Source of the DNA: CAZMHJ01 sp046350635
Lineage (GTDB): Bacteria; Patescibacteriota; Saccharimonadia; Saccharimonadales; CAIOMD01
Length of the DNA stretch: 64,000 nucleotides
Direction: 5' to 3'
Assembly (NCBI GenBank): GCA_046350635.1
Contig: JAXLZY010000002.1
Span: 62,001 to 126,000 of the forward strand
The position numbers were made by a program, and so were the translations under genes. Of this stretch, positions 1-8,402 are shown in pieces. The stretch's first letter is position 1; each line of letters begins with the position of its first letter. The notes beneath the pieces were generated by a model that had not been told where the DNA came from, made no database searches, and saw only the letters and a list, made by a program, of their open reading frames with translations.

Positions 1-559
1 TCGCCATGCGTTCCATAGCACCAACGATAATTGATGCAGCAGTGTCCTCGGCTAGATCTTTTGCATCAGCTTGCAGTTTAGCAACAAGACCTGTCAAGTC
101 GTTCTTAATGTCACGCTCCGTCATTTGCATAAGCTTTTCGGCAGCATCAGCTTTAGTGAGCTTAGCAATCTTTTCAAGTTTATCTTGCTGTTTAGTACGA
201 AGCTCACGAATTTCATTCTTGAGCTCCTCTACTTCATCTTCACTCTTGCGAAGCTTTTCACTTCGCTTGTCAAGTTCATCAAGTTTTCTGTCCAGGCTTG
301 ATTCACGGTCTAAAAGACGATTTTCTGTGTCTTTTAGTTCTCGTCGCCGTTGTTGCTCTTCTTTACGGGCGCTTTCTGCCATTTCGGCGGCGTCTTCTTG
401 TGCTTTTTTAATTACCGCTGCAGCCTCTTTGTTTGCTTTAGCGAGTTGTTTTTCAGCTTCGTGAGCTGCAGAACCAATTTTGCGGCGCGTCAAAACTTGG
501 CTTGCACCAAAACCACCAGCAATACCTACCACTGCAAGAACCAGTGTAAGTGGATCCAT
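1..559 (-). CDS. rny: Ribonuclease Y, N-terminal part (cut by window edge)
   Basis: The start ATG is at 559 and the reading frame runs without a stop to base 1, so only about 186 N-terminal residues are visible. They show a hydrophobic anchor (about residues 4-20) and then a long charged Lys/Glu/Ala/Arg-rich coiled coil with the arrangement typical of RNase Y (LLDRESSLDRK, then IAKLTKADAAEKL). RNase Y is a membrane-anchored endoribonuclease that starts mRNA decay; its KH and HD domains would lie outside the window. An AGAAAGGATAG Shine-Dalgarno lies just upstream of 559. The catalytic part is unseen, so identity rests on the N-terminal pattern. Confidence 0.85.
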   Translation of the reverse strand, partial: MDPLTLVLAVVGIAGGFGASQVLTRRKIGSAAHEAEKQLAKANKEAAAVIKKAQEDAAEMAESARKEEQQRRRELKDTENRLLDRESSLDRKLDELDKRSEKLRKSEDEVEELKNEIRELRTKQQDKLEKIAKLTKADAAEKLMQMTERDIKNDLTGLVAKLQADAKDLAEDTAASIIVGAMERMA

Positions 560-730
560 GGTCTATCCTTTCTATCGGTGCAGATATATCTGTGACATCA
601 CTATCACTTCATTAGTACACAAATGTATCTGAGTATCGAAATAAGTTAATTATCGGGTAAGGATTCTCTAAAAATCTCTCAGTAAAATCCTGTGTTAATA
701 ATACCCCGCCCCGAGCAATAAAAAAATACT

Positions 731-1492
731 TTATCCACCAAATTGTTTTGCAAATGCGATACCAGCACCAACAACGATGACGCCAACAAGAACTAACAGA
801 GGTCTAATATCAAAAAGTTCGTTGTCTTTAACGTCGTGATGTATCGACGGAATAATATCAGAAGCTGCTATATAGAGCATAAAACCAGAACTCAAACCCA
901 GAAGCACCCCAATTGGTATATTCTGGGATCCGCCCAAGCCAAACGTAATCAATGCTACAACCGTCGTGGCCAAAGAACTTACAATATGCACAGTAACAAC
1001 GCCACTTCTGCTCATTCCTCTTGATAAGAGTAATCCGAAATCTCCAATCTCACGTGGAATTTCATGCGCTGCAACTGCGAGGGTTGTGACTATACCAATA
1101 GGAACACTCACTAAGAACGCAGCGGCAATTGCTACACCATCTAGTGCATTATGGAGTGTATTACCGGCAATGATGAGAGGCCTCGAAACAGCACCACGAT
1201 CTTCATGATCATCATGATGATGGTGAAACCAGCGCAAAAAACGCTCTAAATAAAAGAAACCTAGTAGGCCAACAACACAACTAATCATTACCTTTGTCGC
1301 ACTTGCTTCATCGAGTGCTTCTGGTAAGAGATCAAAAAAAACTGCGGCCAATAAGCCGCCCGCCGCAAACGGGGTAGCGTATTTCGCTAAGTTTCGTGCT
1401 GTTTTTTTATGGCTCATTAAGAGTATCCCACCAATTAATGAAATAACACTGCCGAGAATCGTAAATAAAAAGACGTCAAAATAAGTTGCCAT
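731..1492 (-). CDS. ZIP-family divalent metal transporter
   Basis: This 253-residue integral membrane protein has about eight hydrophobic segments. A His-rich cytoplasmic loop (HHHHDDHED, about residues 90-98) is followed by the ZIP signature helices (NTLHNALDGVAIAAAF and AAHEIPREIGDFGLLL), whose His/Asn/Asp/Glu residues form the binuclear metal site in known family members. ZIP proteins import Zn or Fe into the cytoplasm. The gene diverges from a Fur-family regulator across a 64-bp gap containing inverted TTGCAAT repeats, which suggests metal-responsive repression of both. The substrate cannot be read from sequence; zinc is the likeliest guess. Confidence 0.9.
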   Translation of the reverse strand: MATYFDVFLFTILGSVISLIGGILLMSHKKTARNLAKYATPFAAGGLLAAVFFDLLPEALDEASATKVMISCVVGLLGFFYLERFLRWFHHHHDDHEDRGAVSRPLIIAGNTLHNALDGVAIAAAFLVSVPIGIVTTLAVAAHEIPREIGDFGLLLSRGMSRSGVVTVHIVSSLATTVVALITFGLGGSQNIPIGVLLGLSSGFMLYIAASDIIPSIHHDVKDNELFDIRPLLVLVGVIVVGAGIAFAKQFGG

Positions 1493-1538
1493 ACCCTGAA
1501 TCTATCTGTTAATACTACTTTTTGCAATTTATTTGCAT

Positions 1539-1555
1539 TTGCAATACAATTGCAA
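1539..1555. promoter_or_regulatory. Inverted repeat, probable Fur/Zur-type operator
   Basis: TTGCAAT-ACA-ATTGCAA is a perfect 7-3-7 inverted repeat ending 1 nt before the Fur-family start ATG at 1557. Extra half-site-like copies (TTGCAAT at 1522-1528 and TTGCAT at 1533-1538) sit just upstream. The position between divergent regulator and ZIP transporter genes suggests an autoregulated metal operator. The exact box sequence is inferred. Confidence 0.55.
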
Positions 1556-1556
1556 T

Positions 1557-1988
1557 ATGTCATCAACATCATTCCGCGACATCTGTTCCCTGCACGATAT
1601 TCGTTATACACGTGTCAGGGCCGAGCTGTATGATTTACTTCAAGCTGAAAATACAATCACCGCACGTGATTTTATTGCCAAGGCTGTCGGTAATGGCTTT
1701 GATACCGTTAGCGTATACCGCACAATAGACCTTTTTGAAAAAATTGGTATCTGTGATTCTTATGGTTCCGGTAAGAATAGGGTTCTCTATGCTTCTAGTG
1801 GTGGCGAGAGGCACCATCATTTTATCCGATGCACCAACTGTAATCGTGCTTTTGAATTCGAGAATGAGGCAATAGAAATGCAATTAGATGCTATTGCCCG
1901 ACGAGCTGGGTTCTCTAATATATCTTCTCACTACTTAGAAATAAGTGGCATTTGCAAATATTGTAATCAATTTTCACGAACCGCGTAA
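1557..1988 (+). CDS. Fur-family metalloregulator (Zur/Fur-like)
   Basis: This 143-residue protein has an N-terminal winged helix (LHDIRYTRVRAELYDLL then TVSVYRTIDLFEKIGI) and a C-terminal dimerisation/metal domain. The domain carries RHHHFIRC and two CxxC pairs (CTNC, CKYC), as in Fur-family proteins with a structural Zn site. An upstream TTG at 1533 would extend the frame, but ATG 1557 is preferred because the N-terminal extension would be coded by the operator repeats. It is divergent from the ZIP transporter and probably controls it and itself. The 3' end overlaps the convergent sortase gene by 22 bp. Fur, Zur and PerR specificities cannot be told apart here. Confidence 0.88.
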   Translation: MSSTSFRDICSLHDIRYTRVRAELYDLLQAENTITARDFIAKAVGNGFDTVSVYRTIDLFEKIGICDSYGSGKNRVLYASSGGERHHHFIRCTNCNRAFEFENEAIEMQLDAIARRAGFSNISSHYLEISGICKYCNQFSRTA

Positions 1989-3049
1989 ACTCTATATCGC
2001 TTATCGTAGGTTTTCTTGTCTTTAAGATACGTTCCGTTACAGGTCATAAGATTTAAGCCTTGTTTTGATGGGTCATAAGAACGAAGCATTTTGTTCATAT
2101 CTACGGTTTCGGCTTGCGACACCTCAGTGGCAGCAACTTTATAATTATATTCTTTGTTGTCGCCCATATTAATAGTGATTGATGCTCCGATTTTAATATT
2201 TTTTAGATTAGCAAAAATACCACCTCTAGTTGGTCCGAGCACGTGACCATCTATAAATGCCGCCCCCGGTTGGCCAGGTTTTGAGCTACCATCGTACCAC
2301 GCAACATCAAAGACATTTTGTGGCGAGCCAACTTGGTTTTTATCGTCTACACCAACTCGTTTAATACGCGCAAGTGTGCCTAAGCTTGGGATTTGAAGTA
2401 TCCGGGGCAAATCAGCTGCGACTTTATAGCTATTTATAGAGGCGGTGTTTGGTTGATTTTCACTATATCCTTTAGTTTCATCAGGTCTGCCATTTTCGCT
2501 ATTTCCAGAATTATCTGTTGCGGCTGCTTGCGCTTCAATTTTTTTACTAACTGTAAAACTATGTACATTTACACCGATACCAACAATTAACAATAAAATA
2601 GCAAAGGCACTCAGGGCGATGCCAGAAACTTGTTTCTTTGATTTAATTCGAAGTTTTCTGGCGACTTTATGCTTTATCCCTTTTTTAGGGGTAGGTAGGG
2701 TTGGAATACTTTCGATATGCTGAATGTGCCGTTTAGATACAGTACTTGGCACGACGGGCACCGTAAACTGCTTTTGAACAGGACGATTATTGTTAGCTGG
2801 TTTTACATCACCAATAATCTTAATTTTATGAGTAGGTGCCACTTGTGACTTAGGTTTCAAATGCACTGATTGAGAAATTTTCGGCCGAATAGGCGTTTTT
2901 ACCACCTTCACTTCACTTACAGCATTTGTGTGACTTGTTGGCTTAGTGGTTTTATAGCGAGCACGTACATCAGCAACAGGGCGACGGGTATAACCCGTTG
3001 CCCTGTTTGAAAATTCTATATTAGTGTTTCGGTATGGTTTTTGTTGCAT
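1967..3049 (-). CDS. Sortase (transpeptidase) with long basic N-terminus
   Basis: The protein has 360 residues. A Lys/Arg-rich cytoplasmic tail (1-140), one membrane helix (about 142-161) and a Ser/Asn-rich linker lead to an extracellular sortase beta-barrel (about 215-360). Catalytic residues are visible: His269 in FIDGHV, Cys337 in NLMTCNG and Arg351 in YDKRYRV. The domain resembles class E/F-like actinobacterial sortases (VAWYDGSSKPGQPG). The neighbouring upstream gene (3074-4765) encodes a secreted protein with a C-terminal PDTG motif, hydrophobic stretch and basic tail, so this enzyme probably anchors that protein to the cell wall. The unusually long cytoplasmic tail has no assigned role. 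Confidence 0.88.
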   Translation of the reverse strand: MQQKPYRNTNIEFSNRATGYTRRPVADVRARYKTTKPTSHTNAVSEVKVVKTPIRPKISQSVHLKPKSQVAPTHKIKIIGDVKPANNNRPVQKQFTVPVVPSTVSKRHIQHIESIPTLPTPKKGIKHKVARKLRIKSKKQVSGIALSAFAILLLIVGIGVNVHSFTVSKKIEAQAAATDNSGNSENGRPDETKGYSENQPNTASINSYKVAADLPRILQIPSLGTLARIKRVGVDDKNQVGSPQNVFDVAWYDGSSKPGQPGAAFIDGHVLGPTRGGIFANLKNIKIGASITINMGDNKEYNYKVAATEVSQAETVDMNKMLRSYDPSKQGLNLMTCNGTYLKDKKTYDKRYRVYAVREN

Positions 3050-3073
3050 CCTGCGCCCTATGCGCTATTTGTT

Positions 3074-4765
3074 CTATTTATTGTTTTTGAGCTGACGGCG
3101 AGCGATTAAGCTAACCACTGCAACGATTGCAAATGTACCGATAAGTGTTGCAAGTGGGTTACTAGTAAAGTGCTCGAACCCGGTGTCTGGTGTCGTAGCG
3201 GTTGTCGTCGCGAGCGCTGTAAGTACAACGTCATTACCATCACCACCTTTATAGCTAATTGTGTAGCTTACCCCGTTGGTGCTTGTTACAGTTGCACCTT
3301 CGGCTAGGCCTTGGAAGGTGCCAGTAACTGCATCAGCCCCATCGTTCTTAATGATTGTGAATGTATCACCTGTAGCAGGTACAAAGTTACTCCACTGCGT
3401 CACATTTAGTGTTGTAGCAGAACCGAGGTCAACCGTACCAGTTACATTAAGTTGATCGTACTGCCCCGAAGCCGCACCGCCCACCTCAACATCGAGAGTA
3501 CCTGAAGTATATGTGACGTTACCAGTGTTAAGTATGCCAGGGCTTTGACCGGGCGCAACTGTACCACCACTGACGGTTAACACTGCAATTGTACCTGTTC
3601 CTTTTAGGATTCCGCCCGCATACACCGTCATGTTTTTGTATGTACCGTTCATAATGGTAACGTTGTTATCGAAAACCTGTAAATCAATAGTTGGTTGTGA
3701 ATCAGCGTATGTTGATACATATGGACTCGCTTTTACCGTTTGGCCACCAACAATTAATTTACCCTGAGAGCCATCTGAGGCTATAAATGTGTGACCTGCT
3801 AGCCCTGTTCCACTAAATTTAATTGTATCGTTATTTCGTGCAATGATAGATATAGTGGAGTCGGCAGACAAACTTACTCCACTAAAGTCGACAACAGAAG
3901 CCGCATCTGCCATTGCGCCACTAAAACTAACCGAAAGAGCTGGTACATGGTATGTTCCGCCAGGACCTGAATCGTCAAACCCATCTCCACGTACAGTTAT
4001 CGGTGTGGTGACTGTGGTGTTAGTCCCGTAATCAATACCGCCAATAAACACAGCAGAACTAGCAATCATATCGATAGATCCCTTTAAGGATGCAAGTGTT
4101 GAGAAATACACTGTCGACTTAGCTGCTGTTGTTGATATTGTTCCATTGTAGCCTGAATTATCTCCTAAGAAGCTCGCATATCCAGCAACTGCGATGTTAC
4201 CCGACCCAGTGACATTACTTAGTGCCGAAATTGTAGCAGATCCAGTCACAGAAAGATTGTGAGTACTGAGCGCGAGAGTTTTCATGCCAGCAAACGTTGC
4301 GTGTCCATTAGTGCTAGCGGGAGAATCAACTGCAACATCTGCACCAAGTGTTACATTGGTCGTAAATGTAACCCCAGCACCACCAGATGCTGTAATGTTA
4401 ATTGGGCCAGTAAGTGTTATGGTACCTGAACCAGTTAGGTTAAAATCACCGTATACACCTGTTCCATACGTACCAGACACAGTTACTCCCGCGAACGAAC
4501 GATCACCAACAATATTAATTGTTGCGCCTGAAGTACCCGTAAGTACGTTCACGGGGAAGTCTAATACATCCCCATCAGTAGGTGCAGACCCAGCGCCACC
4601 ACCACTACAACTCCAGTTGGTAGCAGTTTCAAAGACTAAGTCTGTTGCCCCTGTCCATGTACAGGTATTACCTGCAGCATGAGCCACTGGGCTCACTAAC
4701 ACAACTAACGACGATAGACTTAACACTAACGTCGAAAAACCATACGCCAAACGACGTAATTTCAT
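3074..4765 (-). CDS. Secreted beta-helix surface protein with PDTG sortase signal
   Basis: This 563-residue protein has a signal peptide (1-30, ending SPVAHA). A Thr/Ser/Gly/Val-rich beta-solenoid region follows, like autotransporter-associated beta-strand repeats: TNWSC plus PTDGDVLDFP near the start and GGTVAPGQSPG then GGDGNDVVLTA near the end. The C-terminus has the sorting layout TPDTGF, then a hydrophobic helix, then RRQLKNNK. Such proteins are normally cell-wall-attached adhesins or S-layer-like fibres. The sortase lies directly downstream with a 24-bp gap. A Shine-Dalgarno (AAAGGAGAG) precedes ATG 4765, with a promoter at 4816-4843. The binding target is unknown. Confidence 0.82.
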   Translation of the reverse strand: MKLRRLAYGFSTLVLSLSSLVVLVSPVAHAAGNTCTWTGATDLVFETATNWSCSGGGAGSAPTDGDVLDFPVNVLTGTSGATINIVGDRSFAGVTVSGTYGTGVYGDFNLTGSGTITLTGPINITASGGAGVTFTTNVTLGADVAVDSPASTNGHATFAGMKTLALSTHNLSVTGSATISALSNVTGSGNIAVAGYASFLGDNSGYNGTISTTAAKSTVYFSTLASLKGSIDMIASSAVFIGGIDYGTNTTVTTPITVRGDGFDDSGPGGTYHVPALSVSFSGAMADAASVVDFSGVSLSADSTISIIARNNDTIKFSGTGLAGHTFIASDGSQGKLIVGGQTVKASPYVSTYADSQPTIDLQVFDNNVTIMNGTYKNMTVYAGGILKGTGTIAVLTVSGGTVAPGQSPGILNTGNVTYTSGTLDVEVGGAASGQYDQLNVTGTVDLGSATTLNVTQWSNFVPATGDTFTIIKNDGADAVTGTFQGLAEGATVTSTNGVSYTISYKGGDGNDVVLTALATTTATTPDTGFEHFTSNPLATLIGTFAIVAVVSLIARRQLKNNK

Positions 4766-4815
4766 AATCTCTCCTTTTATTTTGCGTTTTTGCTGTTTAA
4801 AGTACTATTACCTTA

Positions 4816-4843
4816 AGCATAACGGCCTCTGTTTTTTTGTCAA
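4816..4843 (-). promoter_or_regulatory. Sigma70-type promoter of the surface protein-sortase pair
   Basis: On the minus strand there is TTGACA (4838-4843), a 16-nt spacer and TATGCT (4816-4821), followed by a roughly 45-nt leader with an AAGGAGAG Shine-Dalgarno before ATG 4765. Good match and geometry; not tested. Confidence 0.65.
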
Positions 4844-4876
4844 GAAGATTTTGGAAAATTGTTGATATTTTTGCAA

Positions 4877-5269
4877 CTACTTCTTAGGTAAAGTAATATT
4901 CGCTTCGCCACCATATTCTGGGGTTACTATTTTTTCATTTTCGTCATTGAGTAAGGCTTGTAATGCATCGGTAAGCCAAGTATCGCCACTTTTAGCAACA
5001 ATTGGGACATTAAGCCCGAGTGCTAAAGCATTTGCTACGGTCATACCAATTCGTAAACCCGTAAAACTACCGGGACCTCTAAAGACAGCTAGGCCTTCGA
5101 TACTATTCCAATTTAGACTTTGGGCACTTAATAGCTGTTCTATCTGCGTATGAATTGTGTCTGCCAGTTGGCGATGTGCTAACCATGTAACGGATTGGAG
5201 CTCATCCTTATCGTTATATAGATAAAGTTCAGATTGTTCGTTTCCGGTATGAAGTGCAAGGATTATCAC
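4877..5269 (-). CDS. tsaB: TsaB-like protein for tRNA t6A synthesis (short form)
   Basis: The 130-residue protein matches the N-terminal half of TsaB: an ILALHTGNEQSELYLY strand start and the diagnostic FRGPGSFTGLRIGMTVANALA segment (about 64-86). TsaB scaffolds TsaD/TsaE in making threonylcarbamoyladenosine-37 of ANN-decoding tRNAs. Usual TsaB is about 220-230 residues, so the second ASKHA lobe is largely missing, as is common in reduced CPR genomes. It overlaps tsaE by 4 bp (ATGA), consistent with translational coupling. No TsaD or TsaC gene is in this window. Confidence 0.88.
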   Translation of the reverse strand: MIILALHTGNEQSELYLYNDKDELQSVTWLAHRQLADTIHTQIEQLLSAQSLNWNSIEGLAVFRGPGSFTGLRIGMTVANALALGLNVPIVAKSGDTWLTDALQALLNDENEKIVTPEYGGEANITLPKK

Positions 5270-5736
5270 TTATCAAGCCCTTTCGTTAGATATGCAAGTG
5301 ACTCAGGCAGGGTAACTGTTATTTCTCGCGTATCATCACCTGTCTGCGTAATCGTTACGAGGCAATGTTCTTTTGGTAACGCTTCACGCACGATATCTGC
5401 CCATTCAATAATTACAACCGTATTAGTATCGTGCATAACTTCGTTTAGTTCGTGCGTAATAATACCCGGTTCATTTAATCGATAAAAATCGAAATGATGA
5501 ATTTCGAATTTTGGTGCAGAGTAGATGCGCGAAATGGTAAAGGTTGGGCTAGCGACACCATCATTACTACCCGCGCCCTTAGCTATTCCTCTTGTTAGTG
5601 TTGTTTTACCGCCACCTAGATCACTCGATAAAACCAATACTTCACCGCCCTTAAGCCGAGCTCCAAGGCGTTCACCTAGTCGCTCAGTGTCGTCTGAATT
5701 GGTAGAGTTTATTTGCAATGTCAAATCGGTACTCAT
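5266..5736 (-). CDS. tsaE: TsaE, ATPase of t6A synthesis
   Basis: This 156-residue P-loop protein has Walker A GGGKTT (41-46), the TsaE-specific VASPTFTI segment (61-68), HHFDFYRL and a Walker B-like VVIIEWAD. It is the ATPase that resets the TsaB-TsaD complex during t6A modification. The start ATG 5736 lies inside the 3' end of the upstream lamin-tail gene (53-bp overlap). The two genes read different frames and no clear Shine-Dalgarno is visible, so a slightly later start is possible. The downstream tsaB overlaps by 4 bp. Confidence 0.9.
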   Translation of the reverse strand: MSTDLTLQINSTNSDDTERLGERLGARLKGGEVLVLSSDLGGGKTTLTRGIAKGAGSNDGVASPTFTISRIYSAPKFEIHHFDFYRLNEPGIITHELNEVMHDTNTVVIIEWADIVREALPKEHCLVTITQTGDDTREITVTLPESLAYLTKGLDK

Positions 5737-7219
5737 ATCCCGAATAGAGTACCGCTAATACCCCTAGTACCGCAAGTAGCCATACAGGTAATGGTGTGGG
5801 TGCAGCAACCAATTGAGAATCAGATTGTGAATCAGTTGCCGCAAGTACTTTTGTAGTTTTGGCGGTTGTTTTAGTTGTCGCAGCTTTAGTGGTGGTGGCT
5901 TTTACGGCCTTAGTAGCTGCCTTCTTAGTGGTTGTTGAAACTTTTTTGGCTGTTGTCGCAGCGCTTGCAACAAGACTAACCGCAATAGGTATAGTAATTA
6001 CATTTTGCGCCGATTCAGTTGGTGTCGTCGTCCACACCCATGTCCCATTAATATCTTTAGCCCATGCTGTGCTTTCGGGCGCTGAAGAATAGTTTGTTTC
6101 ATCGTATGTGTTACCCGTCGGCCCAACTATTTTGACACTACCGCCACCATTAGACAGTGCAATTGACGTAGCACCAGATGTAACAACCATATACCCTTTG
6201 GCGGGTATTATATCTGTATTGGTGAACGCATGATGATACGCATAGGTCGTACCTGCATATACAGTGTATCCAGCAAGATTTTGTTCGGTATCATTTGGAT
6301 TATAAATCTCAATCCATTCATCATTCGCATCAGTGAGTGGGCTTACTGGATCGATAAAAAGTTCGTTCAGTAATATCGGTAAGTATGATTGGCTACTGGT
6401 TATTTCACCAGGGGCTGGTGTATCTGTGGTTGTATCTACGGTTGGGGTTGAAGTATCTGTTGATGGAGTCGTCGTATCCGCCGGCGGTGACGTAGTTGTG
6501 TCAGTAGGTGGGGTTGTGTCTATAGGCTGAGAGGTATCAACTGGAGGTGCGGTTATATCGGCTGGAGGTGATGTATCTATTGGTAGTGGGGTTGGTGCCG
6601 CATTATCAGTTTGTGGAGTCGGCGTGGTAAGTGGTTCAAAATCAAGCTGATTATTGTCTGTATCTTGGGTAATACCATTAATAACAATTCGCTGAATTGA
6701 TGATCCGTCTGCTGGTATCGCTGATAGGGCTGTTTCTTTTAAGATAATTGTGTTTGTTTTTGGACCCCAGCCAACAAGATCTTTAACAACACTAATGGGG
6801 TCAACTAAAACAACCGATGCACCCGAAGCAGATAATACGCCAGACGTCGAAGTGGTGTAGGTAAGCTTAGGATTTGCAGTCGGCAAGTATGATTCTGGGG
6901 TAATAAGTATAAATCCGCCAGAGTACACCAACGTACCTTCTGGAAAGGTTACAAGAGTTTTGGCATTACCAATAATACCCGACGAACTCACGTATTCGAG
7001 CTTCCAACCGCTTATGTCAGCTACGCCTTGACCATAGTTTTTAAGTTCGATAAATTCGTTTGCCGCAGTACCAGAGCCAATCCCGTTGGTTTGAATTTCG
7101 TTAATAACTACGTTTGGCAAACTAGTATCAGAAATCGCAAAGGCACTAAGAGGCTGAAAAAAGCATAATAATAAACTGACAGTTACAATGAACCCCAGCT
7201 TAAAATTACGCCGCGTCAT
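5684..7219 (-). CDS. Secreted lamin-tail-domain surface protein, C-terminally membrane anchored
   Basis: The 511-residue protein has a signal peptide (1-28, ending PLSAFA). Two lamin-tail (LTD) domains follow: the first with VVINEIQTNG and NEFIELKNYG (about 35-150), the second with ILLNELFIDP and DEWIEIYNPND (about 280-400). They are joined by a Thr/Pro/Asp-rich low-complexity linker. A Lys/Thr/Ala-rich stretch precedes a C-terminal membrane helix (about 478-495) and a short basic tail. LTD domains in bacteria are extracellular and often occur in nucleases or surface proteins; no catalytic domain is seen here. It lacks a PDTG motif, so it is probably membrane-held, not sorted. Confidence 0.8.
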   Translation of the reverse strand: MTRRNFKLGFIVTVSLLLCFFQPLSAFAISDTSLPNVVINEIQTNGIGSGTAANEFIELKNYGQGVADISGWKLEYVSSSGIIGNAKTLVTFPEGTLVYSGGFILITPESYLPTANPKLTYTTSTSGVLSASGASVVLVDPISVVKDLVGWGPKTNTIILKETALSAIPADGSSIQRIVINGITQDTDNNQLDFEPLTTPTPQTDNAAPTPLPIDTSPPADITAPPVDTSQPIDTTPPTDTTTSPPADTTTPSTDTSTPTVDTTTDTPAPGEITSSQSYLPILLNELFIDPVSPLTDANDEWIEIYNPNDTEQNLAGYTVYAGTTYAYHHAFTNTDIIPAKGYMVVTSGATSIALSNGGGSVKIVGPTGNTYDETNYSSAPESTAWAKDINGTWVWTTTPTESAQNVITIPIAVSLVASAATTAKKVSTTTKKAATKAVKATTTKAATTKTTAKTTKVLAATDSQSDSQLVAAPTPLPVWLLAVLGVLAVLYSGYEYRFDIANKLYQFRRH

Positions 7220-7278
7220 AATTTTATTGTAAGACGATTATCGTAAAGCTCAAGCATTTTTACAGTACAATAAAGTAA

Positions 7279-7839
7279 ATGCTGTACTTATCCACAAAAC
7301 TCTACGACATTCCCCTGCTAAGCATCCGTAGCGGTGGCCGAATCGGTACTGTTATTAAGCCAATTATCAACCCTCATAACTTACACGTAGATGGCTTTTA
7401 TTGTCAGGCTGTTCAATCAAATGTGCCAGTCGTATTACTTGATATCAACGTTCGCGACATAAGTCCTAGGGGTATAATTATTGATGACCACGTAGACTTA
7501 AGTACCCCCGACGAACTCGTTCGCTTAAAACCTGTTCTGGATATGAATTATGGACTTGAAGACAAAGCTGCGCTCGTCAACAAAAAAAAGATTGGTAAAA
7601 TTATCGAGTTTGCAATTGATAGCAAGAGCTTGTTTATACAAAAGTTATATGTTCAACCAAGAGTCTGGGGCAGTTTAAAGCAAGATCGACTTACATTCGA
7701 CCGACAGTCAATTATCGAGGTTACCGATACGTACGTTTCATTTAAAGGACCAGAAGTAAAAGATGCAATTAGCCTCCCAAGATTCAACCGCGCAACAGGT
7801 GCTGATTATTCAGCCAACGCGTCAACAATGTCAGAATAA
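7279..7839 (+). CDS. PRC-barrel domain protein
   Basis: The 186-residue soluble protein has two PRC-barrel-like repeats (RSGGRIGTVIKPIINPHNLHVDGFYC and ALVNKKKIGKIIEFAIDSKSLFIQKLYV segments begin at about 19 and 97). PRC barrels are small beta folds found in RimM and photosynthetic reaction-centre H subunits and usually bind RNA or proteins; the role here is unknown. A TACAAT box (7266-7271) ends 7 nt before ATG 7279, so the mRNA may be leaderless. The 3' end overlaps convergent recX by 34 bp. Confidence 0.7.
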   Translation: MLYLSTKLYDIPLLSIRSGGRIGTVIKPIINPHNLHVDGFYCQAVQSNVPVVLLDINVRDISPRGIIIDDHVDLSTPDELVRLKPVLDMNYGLEDKAALVNKKKIGKIIEFAIDSKSLFIQKLYVQPRVWGSLKQDRLTFDRQSIIEVTDTYVSFKGPEVKDAISLPRFNRATGADYSANASTMSE

Positions 7840-8399
7840 CGAAAACCCTGTCGTATTAGATACTCTGTTAGCTTTTTATCATCGGTAAATTTAGTTAGTG
7901 TGCGTTTTTTTGCTATAAGCTCTTTAAGTTGTTCTGATTCGCTAAAGTGGGCATCGGCAAACGAAGCATCGATGATATCACTCGATATACCTTTTGAACG
8001 AAGCTCGCTAACTATAAATGTTTTGCTCCGTTTTTTTCGGGTGCGCTGTTCAATCCACCATTTTGTAAACGTTTCGTCATTTTGCCAATTATATTTTTGG
8101 GCAGTGTTAATAAGTGTTGTTTGTAGTTCTTCGTCAACTGATTTTCTTCGTAAATAGTCTTTAAGTTCACGCTCTGAGCGTGGCCGTAGCGCAAGCCATT
8201 CAACCATACGCATTTTAAGTTTGCCATCACTCGATATCTTTTTTAGACGCGTTATGTCGTGCTCATCAAGCTCAATGCCAACTTTTATTTTTTCATCAAG
8301 AACTTCTTGTAAGCTCAGCGAAAACGAGTACTTTCCTTCAATAAAAATATTAACTCTGTTTTCATCTTTTTTTTGAGATGTAAGATTCGTGATTTTCAT
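7806..8399 (-). CDS. recX: RecX-family regulator of RecA
   Basis: This 197-residue helical protein has repeated three-helix units typical of RecX: ALRPRSERELKDYLRRKSV (about 71-89), KRSKTFIVSELRSKGISSDIID and TEYLIRQGFRYSDIVDAL near the end. RecX binds RecA filaments and limits recombination and SOS activity. It lies in the same direction as recA, with one small membrane-protein gene between them. The usual RecX length is 150-270 residues. Confidence 0.88.
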   Translation of the reverse strand: MKITNLTSQKKDENRVNIFIEGKYSFSLSLQEVLDEKIKVGIELDEHDITRLKKISSDGKLKMRMVEWLALRPRSERELKDYLRRKSVDEELQTTLINTAQKYNWQNDETFTKWWIEQRTRKKRSKTFIVSELRSKGISSDIIDASFADAHFSESEQLKELIAKKRTLTKFTDDKKLTEYLIRQGFRYSDIVDALAE

Positions 8400-8402
8400 A
8401 GC

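Noticed and set aside
6..464. Open frame of 152 codons on the plus strand
   Set aside because: Antisense to the RNase Y coiled coil; Ser/Leu-rich composition is the mirror of the Lys/Glu/Arg codons, with no domain.
4284..4682. 132-codon plus-strand ORF
   Set aside because: Antisense shadow of the repeat-rich surface protein; Val/Pro-rich low complexity.
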